DNA of 64,000 nucleotides from Miscanthus floridulus (lineage: Eukaryota; Streptophyta; Magnoliopsida; Poales; Poaceae): the NCBI RefSeq assembly GCF_019320115.1, contig NC_089591.1, positions 21,678,502-21,742,501 on the forward strand, read 5' to 3'. This document shows, one piece after another, positions 26,251 to 37,499 of this stretch. Numbering within the stretch: position 1 is the first letter of the stretch; the number at the start of each line of letters is the position of its first letter. A model generated the notes under the pieces. The model was not told the DNA's origin. It worked only from the letters and a program-made list of their open reading frames with translations, and made no database searches. The translations under genes were made by a program, and so were the position numbers.

Positions 26251-28678
26251 GTCAGCCACGTCATGTCTGCCAGGCCAAATGGCTTCATCACCTGATGCAT
26301 CAGCTAAAGTGGAAACTGGTCTAGTACTGATCCCCCAGCCGATCTCTATATATCTGGACTCTTGATTCTTGGCTACTTGCAGTAAAAGACCTCATCGACT
26401 TTTATTAACATGAGTGCCATCGGCTATCATAAGTTGAAGTTTTTGAGCTTGACGATGGATTTGTCGTGCACCTTGAACGTGTGTAGCTCCCTGCACCTAA
26501 CTACCTCGGCATACTTTGCAACCTGCTTGTCGAGCTCTAATAGCTCGTGGTGGTCCTCGTGTCCTCGCCGAAGGAGATAGGATTGGTGGTAGCCTGGTTG
26601 AGGCCATGCGACATTCTTTGTATAGCGCCAGCGCTTCTCGTTCATCCTCGCTGAAGTTGGCAAACATGGTACTCAAGATCATGCTCAACCCAAAGTCGTT
26701 GGTATGATGTCCAACGCACTCAGTGTCATATCCATTATGTTGTTCACTGCGATGTTGATGTCCATCTTCCTCAGCGCTGACATGTTGTTCACGCCATCAC
26801 TGGTATGCTGTAGATGTGTCTAGCCACTTCATGATCTCATACTTGCACTTTAGGAACATGCCGGTGGATCCATATACCTTGTTGATTGGACTGTCCATCA
26901 CTGGCCTTGTTCTCCACAATGTCATGTTGTAGTGGATCAAACAGTGGTAGGGGGCCGATGAACTGCCATGGTTCATAAGCGATTTCCTTTTCCCAGCCAA
27001 TGTAGTTGCTGATTAGCATGTGGATCTTTTCCTCGCCACTCTTGTTCATCCAGCACAGCTGATGATCTGCTCAAGGTCCGCATCATTCTTCTTTCGAACT
27101 TCATTACGTGACCATGCTTCATCAGCTATTAGCTTCTCAATAAAATAACTCTATTTAGTTTTTACAGCCAATGAGCTATACTCATTTTATGCAAGCCGAT
27201 AGGCAACCAGGAGGCCACTTAGGATTTCATGCGAGCTGATGAGTCGATAGAATTTGTCCAAGATCTTCCAAGCCAATATCATTATTCTAGAATATAATCA
27301 TCAGCTGTTTTACCCTTGTAACATGAACCTTCAGAAACACCTGTAGTTAGATGCATCCATAGCCGATGAATTTACTACTGGGAGAAGCTAATTCTAGATG
27401 TATATGACCATGTCAATAGAGTCTCCTCCTGTTCCGATTTGATTCCGTAGGAAGTTTGCTAGAGAACCTGAAGGAACTACTAGTGTGATCTTGGAGGTGC
27501 CTGCACTCTTCATCCACCATGACTCCTATATTTGGAGAATCGACATGCATGAGTTCAGGCCTGATAGCCCCCTGATGCATAGTCGATGTAGGGGATCGAG
27601 ACATCGAGCATGTTCATCTCTAGGATCTTCTCAGCGTTGGATCCTGTGATAAGCTGATTGCATTGTTGGTGACGTTAGGCTTGGCAAGGAAGCTAGAGAA
27701 GAAGTCATCAGGGGTGGCCACTTTCGCCTTGTATGGGACTCGTTCATCCTGATCTTGCCTTGTATCTTCCTGCATAGCTAACTGTATTGGTTGTTTCACA
27801 GGCCGATGTTCCAACAACTTTCACGATATAGTTTATATTCTTTTTTATCATTGGATCATCAATGTTGTATATATATATTCCAATTTCCTGGTTGGTGACT
27901 TGTTTCTTTCTAGTTCTTATATAGGGTAGAATGAGGAGCCGATGAAGGTTTAATGCATCGACTCTTGAGCAGGTATTGATCTATCATTGTCTTGGTAGAA
28001 GATGTCGACTTGTCAAAGTAACTGGTTGCTATCTATCAAGAGATCCTCAGCAAGGGCCAAGGACTGAAGAATCTTTTTAAAGCTATCTTATAGAACTTGC
28101 ACCAATCAATGTTGCTTGATAAAATGCCCAATCGACTATTAGCTAGATCTTCGCATTCTAAGCTAATGAGTATCTTTGTATCTTTGATGCACACGTCAAA
28201 CTTAGCCGATGGTGTCCTACATTTGTTTCCGTCACTATGCCAACTGGTGGCATGGCCTGTAGTTCTTTCATGAGTCTAATCAATTGGGGATCCTCAGTAC
28301 TTTAGTAAGTCCATCAACCACTTGATCTGCTGGTGTCCTTGGTGGCATTGTGGCAACAGCTAAATTACATAAACCACCATGTGTTGTCAATGTGTCAACT
28401 TCTGATGCATCATCAGGACTTGCTAACATGTATGTGACAAGAATTGAATTTCTCTCATGCTAATCAGTTGGTAAGCCAAAGACGGTAATCTAGTGCAGCA
28501 GCTTTTCATCCAAATGCATGTCAGTGTCATGCAAATTTTCATCCATACTTGCCTCGGCTCCTCCATCATCGGCTTTATTTAGCTGATTAGCTATAGACGT
28601 GTATACGCTTCCCTTTAGATAGATTATCCTTCGTCTTAAACGCTGCACCTCTATGACCAAGCCAGTCAAATAATCCAT
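26250..28678 (-). pseudogene. gag: Tat-like gag remnant of element H
   Basis: On the minus strand an ATG at 28676-28678 opens MDYLTGLVIEVQRLRRRIIY, followed by an acidic segment (ADDGGAEASMDENL). The same direction continues with LVTYMLASPDDASEVDTLTT, HGGLCNLAVATMPPRTPADQ and VVDGLTKVLR. Later fragments around 26560-26690 include EDEREALALYKECRMASTRL. Frames change and stops are numerous. I read this as the N-terminal and spacer part of a Tat-type gag, from position next to the primer site and from style. No capsid core or protease could be placed with confidence. Confidence 0.45.
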
Positions 28679-28800
28679 GGTATGTGTTACTCATCTAGGC
28701 CTATCCCTTGTTTATTTTACGATGTAGAATTAACTCGTAGCATCTTGATGATGACCGAATAAATGCTAACATCGACCTCTGACTTCTGATCAAATGATTG

Positions 28801-28827
28801 TGGTCCCACCGGGCGTGCCAAAAAGTA
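28801..28827 (-). other. primer-binding region of element H
   Basis: Directly inside the 5' LTR end (CAACA), the minus strand reads tactttttggcacgcccggt then gggacc. A TTTGGCACGCCCGGTGGGAC-like leader is characteristic of grass Tat elements. The exact tRNA was not assigned. Confidence 0.6.
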
Positions 28828-31053
28828 TGTTGACACAAAAATATGGTGATGTGATTAACACACAGCAAGCTAGATGATCTTGATAGAGTGAATCCGAAGA
28901 CCTGCTTAGCTTCAACACAAGAACGGTTAGTTTTGGGACCAAAGGCGTGCCAGTCAACTTGACCCTACAATTGACAAGGATTGAATAATCAGTAGTTTAA
29001 GGTGGAAACATGTCAGTGTTGCACTAGACAGTTCCAATATGTGGCTAGATAGCCGATGTATAAGGCTATCGACTAAAGAGTAAATCTCCAGCATGTTCAT
29101 GAATAAAAAATATATTGAAATAGAAGCAATCGACCATTGTTGAATGATGATGGCATGAGGATAATGACCGATATTCATAGATCATGATGATTTAATAAAG
29201 TCTAATCAACCAAAACAAGTACAATTGTAAAAGCCTTTCATAACCGATATTCATAGATCTAGCCTGGAAGCATAATCTTTCATCTAAAATAACCCATTCA
29301 GGTAGAAAAAGGATTATAGCATGTGAACAATCGACTGTCTAGTACAAATGAATCTACAAACGCTCTGAATCTAATCTGTTACCACCAACAATGAGGTTCG
29401 ATTGGATCGATATAGCTATGATAATAATAATAAACTAAAGCCAAGGAATCTATAGAACCATCTATATATCAATAGATTCATGAAAAACATGCTATATGTG
29501 TGAAAGCATAGGCGAATCGGCTAAAATAGCCGATGCATGCATAGCAAACAAACATAGTACATATCTCGATCATGAACAAAGCCACTAATCGATAATCTCT
29601 AATCTAAAGTCTTACTAGTGAGGTTCGATCGGATCGATGCAAGTTATGGTAGTGTCATTAGATTAGATCTCATTAACTAGTGAGTTTATTCAAGATTGAA
29701 ACATGTCTTTGGATGCATACTATGTTTGACTAGAATAGAGATAAAACAACCGATCTAAGCAGAATTAAGCCATTGATTATAAAATTTGAAGCATGACCAG
29801 ATCAGAGGATGACCAATTAAAATGATATGATGCCGATCTATCTCTATCTCAATTGGGTGATTTTGTTATAATTAATAAACCATTAATTATAGCAAAATTG
29901 ATAACTAGTAAATCAACCAAAAATAGTAAGGAAAACTGGTGATATTGTATTAAACAACAAGTTATTTAACACAAGATCAATAACTTTGATCTATATTATG
30001 GTTCGTAAGAGATCAATCAGCTGATGTAGCCTTACAAACTATAATACAGATCGATAACTATCTTATATTATGGCTCATAAAATATCAATCAGCTGATGCA
30101 GCTTTACAAGCACAATACAAGTCATGATAATACTCACAAGCAAGCTGGAGGTCAATCAGTCGATGCAGCCCTATTTGCTGAAGCACTCACTGAAAAGCTA
30201 CATTACTCCTACTCCTAAGGGTTGGCGTGAAGCCCAAAAAGTAAAAATTGATTTTGATTGATGTGTGGATGATTTTTTACAAGGAGCAGGGGGTACATAT
30301 TTGTACCCTATAGTAATGATCTTGATGAGCTACGTATGTATCTTACCTAATAATGATATCTAAATGAAAGGAAATATTAAAATACATAGACTCTAATTTC
30401 CCTTATGCAGAGTCCTCACTGACTGAAGCTTCCTTGTTTGATCCATGCCTTTATCCCGTTTGGCTCAACCGGCACAGATTCAGTACGTAGACATGCCACC
30501 TTATCGAGCCATATATGGACACAACATATAATTGGCCATGTACATACATGTATATGATACATGTCCTTGCTTCTTGCATTGTTGATGTGCATCTGGATGG
30601 CATATCCAGAATAGAATAATATTCCCTTTCCTTTGTTGCATATACGTGATGCATCTAGAGCTTTCCAAACACATCATCCTACCGATGATATTTCGTTGTT
30701 GCTTAATGTGGTATCTCTATCAGGCCAACTTCAAGATGCGGTACGCCGACACCGATTTTCTCAAATATTCCATATATTAGCAAATCTTTCAAACTTGGCC
30801 GAATATAATAATCAGCCGTGTGTGAGAATATCTCTAATAATTCTCTCAAGTCATGACACATGCACTTTCATCGATCCTTTTGACTTTTTCTTATTTCACA
30901 TGAGGATATCTTGGACGTCGGGCTTCTCGAAAATTGAATAATATTTCCTGGCCGGCTCCCAAATATCCACTAATTAAGAGATTTTCTTGTTTTTGACATC
31001 ATCGGCAGATCTCTTCCTCTCTAGGGTAAGCTTACCAAATTTTGGTGTCAACA
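28828..31053 (-). repeat. 5' LTR of element H
   Basis: 2226 bp, TGTTGACACAAAAAT to TTTTGGTGTCAACA. It aligns along its full length with 20756-22970. Confidence 0.8.
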
Positions 31054-32046
31054 TCATATTTCTTTGCCAATGAAGCCTAAGTGTCTACACCACCTAAGGT
31101 CAATGTCCCCGGCAAGCTCCTGCTGCTATTTTCTTTGCCAATCAACTGGTCGGACCACTAGGTTCATGACCATCATCGCCAACGAGCTGGTTGGACTGTT
31201 CGGTGCTCACTTCACCACTGACCATTTGGTTGGGCTGGTTGGTGCTCGTTTCTTTGCCAACCGACTGGGCGGATTGTTCATTGCTTCATCGCCAGCTAGG
31301 CTAGGGACTCCTCGACTTTTGAATTGTTCATCGCTTCATCGTCTACTATGTTGGGGCTCGCCAGCTAAGCTAGGGACTCCACAACATTTGGATTGTTCAT
31401 TGCTTCATCACCAGCTAAGCTGGGAACTCAGTGTTCGGCTTCTTCGTGCAAGAGTCGCCAGCTAAGCTAGGTACTCCCTTGGTGGTCAAATCTTGATATG
31501 TCTCATTGGTGTGCTATCAACTTGCTCTATGCTATTTGGATTAGGGTGCTAATCTTGGGCAACACATCTTGGTCTTGATACACACATGTTAGATGATGTC
31601 GACAAGCTTTCAAATTTATTTTCTTTGACCCTGCTACAAGATTCATTCTTCATCTTCTAGCATGCTCGGGGACTAAGTGGCTACACTTCACCTGGCGGTG
31701 AATGTAGTGCTTTTTTCTTGATTTACCCTCCTTATTGACTAAATCATGGATGATTCTCTCACAAACAGAGTCTAAGTGGCTACACTTCGCCTAAGGTGGA
31801 GAATTTTGAAATTTTTATCTTGTGCCCCTTACATCCTTCTAGCAAGCCTTACATGGCTAAGTCCAAGATCTATGTACTAGTTAAACTGGTCGACTTCGAC
31901 TTTCACCGCTAAGTTCACTAGTTAAACTGGTCAGCTTTGACTTTCAATGCTTAGATCACCGGTTAAACTGATTTGCTTCATGTCAAACTGCTTGGACCTC
32001 CTCAAGATGATGTTGCTTAGCGAATACAAGGCGCTTGGGGACTAGC
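31054..32046 (+). other. element G 3' region, right of H
   Basis: Continuation of G after H. It has four or more diverged copies of gccagctaagctagggactc (31290-31480), and the aactggtcggaccactagg block at 31145 that also occurs at 19975. It closes with the purine-rich gcttggggactagc just before the LTR. Non-coding. Confidence 0.55.
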
Positions 32047-32515
32047 TATGGGGGTATAACCCTAGGTACCCATGGCAATGGACATGGGCCACACTACCAG
32101 GGGAGGTCTAGCCCATAAGATCAAGGCCTGTGGTGCTCGGCTCTAGTCGGTGTGCACCGCAAGGCAACCAGAAGACATCTTGGTGATGAAGGAAGATCTA
32201 TTCGGATATGATAGATATTGTATTCCTTGTAAATACTCGCCATATAAACGAATAGAACTAGGCCTAAACTGACTTGTAACACTACCCCCTAGACTATATA
32301 AGGCGGGTAGGGCCCCCTCGAATTCATCTGATATTCAATACAATCCACCAAAGACACAGGACATAGGGTATTATGTCGATCAGATAGCCTAAACCTGTCT
32401 AAATCATTGTCTCTCCGCCCGTGTCACCATTCGGTTCCTACTATGCACACCTCCACCAATCATCTACTACCATGGGTATACCCCTTGATAGACTGCCAAC
32501 TAGATTTTGTCGACA
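32047..32515 (+). mobile_element. 3' LTR of element G
   Basis: A 469-bp LTR opening tatgggggtataaccctagg (normally TGTGGGGG in this family) and ending TTTTGTCGACA. It contains a TATA box, ctatataagg, at 32294-32303, followed by a cgggtagggcccc block and the ggacatagggtattatgtcg region typical of Tat LTRs in grasses. The purine tract before it and the plus-strand gag and protease agree on orientation. Confidence 0.7.
32294..32303 (+). promoter_or_regulatory. TATA box in the LTR of element G
   Basis: ctatataagg sits about 220 bp before the LTR end, where the U3/R promoter of Tat LTRs lies. Confidence 0.6.
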
Positions 32516-32524
32516 AGGAGTTCC

Positions 32525-35500
32525 TGTAATAGAACTAGTCCAATTTATAAGAGCACAAGTACAATAGCAATCGCCTAAGCGATCAAACCGTCACACTTGA
32601 GCCCATATAAACCCGGTAGTTCGGTGAAATCATGAAGTATCTCAAACAAACCAAGATCGTACATGATTCAACACAACTAGTCACATGTTACATTGCAGTT
32701 CACAAATAGTTCACAAGTATCTCACATACATCGACGTTCACATAGTTATTACAAACCAAGTTTAAATAGCGGAAGCAAAGTAGTTTAACATCAACATCAC
32801 ACGTAGTTCAAATACATGCTAGTGCTACGGTCATTCCAGCAAAAGTAGAATAGAGGGGGTAACATAGGAGTACCATGCCACATGGTTTAGTCCTCATCCA
32901 TAGTAGGATGAAGGCAGTTCTTACAGTACCCATGGTACATCATGTCATCTGCAACAAGAGGGAATAAACCCTGAGTATGAGAATGTACTTAGCTAGACTT
33001 ACCCATCATAAAACAAAAATAATATGACACCAAGGAGTATGTAAGGCTTTATTGGTGGAGTTAGCTTGACAACATTTTGCATAAAAGCTCAAGTAACATA
33101 ATTGCAAGATTTAATATCTCTAGCATCAATTTGGATACCTATTCAATTAAGCATCTCTAGATTAGCACCTGTACTAGAGCTATCACTTGATTAAGCTAAT
33201 AAGCATTAGTAACCATATCTGGTTATTAGAATAATTTGAGCATCATCATAACTATCCAGTATCTATTAAGTTACTCTATGTTGCCACTGCTCAGTCAAGT
33301 TATCACTGTCCGGGAGAGACGGTGATTCAAATTGATTCCTACCTAGCTAGAGAATTATTCTTAACACAAACCCATACTTCCCCCGTCAGAGTCGCATCCA
33401 GTCACCTTTGGTACAACTCAAGAACCAACTTTGTGGGTCCAATCAACACCATACCCTTAGAGATTCTACCAATCTGCTAGGAAGATTGGGACTTGAACCT
33501 ACCCTTGGACTCATGCCATTAGCTCTCTACACATCCTTACTACCTCCAGTGTGTGCACTTTCACTTACCTAGGGCCCGACCTGAATTGAGCTACTTGGCA
33601 TTGTGGTCGAAATTACTTATTCGGCCAACTATATGCTAGGCATGCGTTCAACATGACATGAGGATGTATAGTGAATCGGTCCTTAACCGACATAGATGGG
33701 GATAAATAGGAACCAAGACCTCCATGCCTTGTGATTCTCTATCACAATCCCACCTGGTCTCCTTTTTAATCATCAACACATGGTTATTTCCATGATAGCA
33801 ATTATAGCCAACCATGATCAGTTATCTCCTATATGTTTTAGGTGATAGGAAATCACCTAAGTTCTACCAGACTAAGCAAGGCTAATCATATATTCAATCC
33901 TGGACCTACCAAGGATTCAACATATATTTATCTGGACAAGGATATTATATGTAGCAAGTGGTCCCAATCAACTCTTATAACCTAATGCATCAAACATAAA
34001 GGACGCAAATGATATTTGTAGAAACATCAGAGGCTTATAATGCTCTGGGGCTTGCCTTTCAAGAATGAAGAAGGTTGGTGGTCAGGAAACTTAGGGAGAT
34101 CTTCTACTGTTGACTCCTCCTTCTGCCTAAACTTCCTACTCCTAGGTTGCCTACTGCTCTTCCAGAAGTTATTCTTCAAATTCTAGAAGAATGACTCCCT
34201 CCAAAACACCTATTGCATGCATATGCATAGCATAAGAGTCATGAATGGATAAGAGATGGAAGGTGATGATGAAAGGTACAACCATGTATAGATGGATACA
34301 TGAATGACATGATGATACAAGATTAATATTTATTTTACTGAGTAGGTGCATATCTTTTCTTAAAAACAACAACTACACACTCACCAAGCTCTAACAACCT
34401 AAGGTACAGTTGTTCATCTCCAGTAAGAGGTCTAGCACCTACAACAAACCACTTATCTTAATCAACTTAAGCATCTAAATCATCACATTAACTCATATAA
34501 AGAAATCAAGTCATTCACTGCATTCAACAGATTCAGGGTTGTAGACAGCTGCTGATAGTTTAATTCATAACTAGAGTTGTACTAACCCTAAAGACATACA
34601 GCAAGACAATCTAGAAAGCTTATGAAGTTAGCTCAAATTAATCTTTAATCATCTATGTATGATTCCCAAGTTAATAAGGTCAAACAGTCATATTTCTAAA
34701 ATTTGGTCCAAAAATTCTGGAGAACAACTAATTCTAAAGACCAACTTTGAACAGTCATAACTCACAAAATCATTTGGCCAAATGCCATGAAAATTTAACA
34801 TGAGCTAGATAAGTGAGTTATATACAACTTTGTTATAGACAAGATTCATAGCAAACATCATCTTCACCATGTAACTTGCTTAACTCTAGAATCTATCCAG
34901 AAAAGTCACTATAAATGAATTTTAGGGAAATTAATATTTCACTACATACATGAATGGTACTTTGAGCACTACCAATGTTACCAACAGTTAACATACATCA
35001 AATGAGTACTAGAAAATATAGTGGCCATTCCTAAATAATTTTTTTTCATGCCTTTATTAATTTATTTAGATAATTAGGTAAAATAATAAACATATAGCAA
35101 AATTGTACAGTAAATTCCAAAAACATTACAGTAGCTTATTCACAGTCTCCAATAGGCTACTGTATAAATTTCATATCATTTGAACTAGTAGAACATCATA
35201 TGCAAAAATGACAAGCTAGCAGGGTTAATAATAACATAAATAGGAAATCTTAGTGACGTGTGTCAAGCAATAGATTTCATATTTTTCTTAGATTCATCAT
35301 AGCACAAGAACACTGTGCAATAAATTTCATGCTCATTGGATACATGTTTTTACCATGAAAAATAGCACAAGAATCTAGCATTTATTCAAGATAAATAGCA
35401 AACTCCTATTTACTAGTAAGAACACTATGCAACCAATATTTTCCTAGGTAGTACATGACAAGATAAGACCAACAAAATTGGAATCACATTTTTAGCACTT

Positions 35501-37481
35501 TTCTAGCTCAAGTTATACATTTTACAAGATTGACACCATTTAAAAAGCATTTATCAAGCTACATTTTATTCTCCTAGAAAAATATAAGAAGTAGTACATT
35601 TCATATTTTTATCAAATACTACACATCATGAGGAATCCAACAAAATTTGGTTCAATCAAATTGGACACCTATAGCTCTAGATATGATTTTCCAAAATTAG
35701 CACAAAATTCTGGAAAAGAATAAAACAAAACCCTAAAGCTACAGCCGCTGATGCGAGGGACCCAGAGGTCAAAAGACCCCACTTGTCTGTCAGATAGAGG
35801 CAAGGGAGGAGGTTTGATTGGTGCTAGCTCACCAACGGTGAGCTTTCTAGTGAAATTGACCCCACCATCAGTGATCCTCTCATCCTCCCGCATCGATATG
35901 TGTAGGAGGTTGAAGCGTGGACAGCACTGGAGAGGTCTCGTCACTGACCATGGTGGCAGGGCGGTGCTGTGTAGAGGTGCATCAGTCCATTTTTGGCCAT
36001 GGCATGGCCCTACAAGGGGCACTAGGGTTCCATGGTGACCACATGGACCTACCGAGCCTACCTAGGGTTAGGTTGGAAGCATCGGCGGGGTTCGTCCTCG
36101 TGCGCGGCAGTGCGGCGGTGATTGCACGATGATGCTAGCCATCCTATTCAACTCCAGTGAGACCACAGTTCACCATAGGGTCACCACTAAGGCTAGGTTA
36201 CACCCATAGCTAGTGCTAACATGAAGAAAAAAGGAGAAGGAGCAAGGGAGCAGAGCAGCAGCGAGCTCGCCATGAAGGCAACCATGGAGACAGTGACTCT
36301 AGTGAGAACAAGAATGGCAAATTCACCCTCACCGTGGCTTGCCTAGCCCTGCAACTATGTTGAAGAGGTAGAGAGTAAGATGGTGAAGCTATTGGCTAGC
36401 TAGAGGTAGCAATGGGGTGGTGGCAGAGCTTAAGGTGACGGCGGTGACGCCGTTGTGGCTCGTGCGCGGTAGCGATACGATGCAGATGAAGCGAACGAGG
36501 GCAGCAGCGCATCGTGGCGACTTTGTTGCTCCTCCGACCAGATCGGTGGGCCCAGCACCAGCGTATGGACACCACATGGCATGCATGACCAGCGCCCGGT
36601 CGGCCACGATGGCCTAGGCTAAGATGGCCATTAGGCCACCATCAGTTGTCTAACAGCGCATATTCACCCCCTCCTAATTCCTAAACTATGATGAGTTAGC
36701 AAAAACTCCATTAATAAAAGTTGTAGAGCTACATGTAAAATCCAACTTTGCTTAAGAGAGCTTGGTCTAATTCGAGCTGGTTTTCAAATTGTAAAGCATC
36801 AAAGTAGAGCACATGAAACTGTAAATTGTTTTTTACAAAGAAAATTCTAAGTTTGAAAACAATATTTTGTTGATTCTTGTGAGCCCTATTTGACCATGTT
36901 AGGCACTGAATTAGCTCTTGACCCAAAAATAAAAGTTGTTACTCTAGTCAAGTACTACATCTTTGCTTTAAGGGTGCACTACCATGCAAACATTCTATGC
37001 TATAGTTCAACTTAGGTTAAACATACATCATGAAAATAGTAACTTACACTATAACCATGACTTAGAGGCCAAATTGATCCTAGTCATGAGTACCAAAGTG
37101 GTTCCATGTGACATTCTAAACATGTCTAGGGTACGCCTAAGGTCCCACAAGCATTTCGTACATTTGTCACACATAAGTACTTCCTAGGTCAAACTAAGCA
37201 TGTCATCACTTAGGAGCTTAATTAGGTAAGGTGATCCACATGAACATTGTTCTATTAGGCATCCTAAGTGTAGCTAAGGTGTTTTAGTGACCAAACATCA
37301 CCACTTGCATTAGCCACACTTGATCATAAAGCATACATACAATGAAACATAGAAGAACAATAGTATGTTTCACATGTTTCATAGCAATGTTTCATTTGAA
37401 AATGCTTATGCATGAATGAATGATGCTTATGCTCATGCAATGCAAGTGCAATTATGCAACCCTAACACCTAGGGTGTTACA
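32525..37481 (-). repeat. 3' LTR of element A, 4957 bp
   Basis: On the plus strand this runs TGTAATAGAAC to GGGTGTTACA; read in the element's direction it starts TGTAACACCCTAGGTG. It has a U3 part with agaaacatg motifs (37270-37480), a G/C-rich block (35740-36660), a long AT-rich intron-like part (34440-35740), then the exon-like module (32887-34438) and the end. The same order occurs in elements B and C. The short frames in the G/C-rich block are not conserved between copies and are not called. Confidence 0.8.
32887..34438 (-). pseudogene. LTR-embedded spliced ORF, copy in the 3' LTR of A
   Basis: Three blocks on the minus strand. Alpha, 34438-34385 (54 nt), lies between an acceptor ttgttgtAG and donor GTGAGT and reads PLTGDEQLYLRLLELG. 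Beta, 34209-34056 (154 nt), lies between gcaatAG and a GC donor AAAG/GCAAGC. Gamma, 32948-32887 (62 nt), follows ttgttgcAG and reads DDMMYHGYCKNCLHPTMDED with stop TAA. In beta the stops (TAA, TAG) sit where glutamine codons are likely and one base is inserted, so this copy is dead. Phases match the intact copy at 60381-61844. No known family is recognised. Confidence 0.55.
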
Positions 37482-37494
37482 GACCCTCCCCCTT
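37482..37494 (-). other. polypurine tract of element A
   Basis: The minus strand reads ataagggggagggtc directly before the 3' LTR start TGTAACACC. It primes plus-strand DNA synthesis. Confidence 0.8.
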
Positions 37495-37499
37495 ATAGA

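Larger units (their letters stand above)
20756..31053 (-). mobile_element. Tat-like LTR element H nested in G
   Basis: Two LTRs of 2215 and 2226 bp in the same orientation enclose 5.9 kb. Ends are TATTGACAC (TGTTGACAC in the other copy) and GGTGTCAACA. Flanks are TCATC (20751-20755) and TCATA (31054-31058), a 5-bp duplication with one change. A primer-binding region next to the right LTR sets the minus orientation. The LTRs have drifted and carry small indels, so this insertion is older than J. The interior has gag-like pieces but no recognisable RT or integrase, so it looks non-autonomous or badly decayed. Confidence 0.8.

Noticed and set aside
35669..36132. Frames of 117 and 95 codons in the G/C-rich block of the A LTR
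   Set aside because: They overlap on opposite strands and have no counterpart in the same block of B or C. G/C-rich composition explains the lack of stops.
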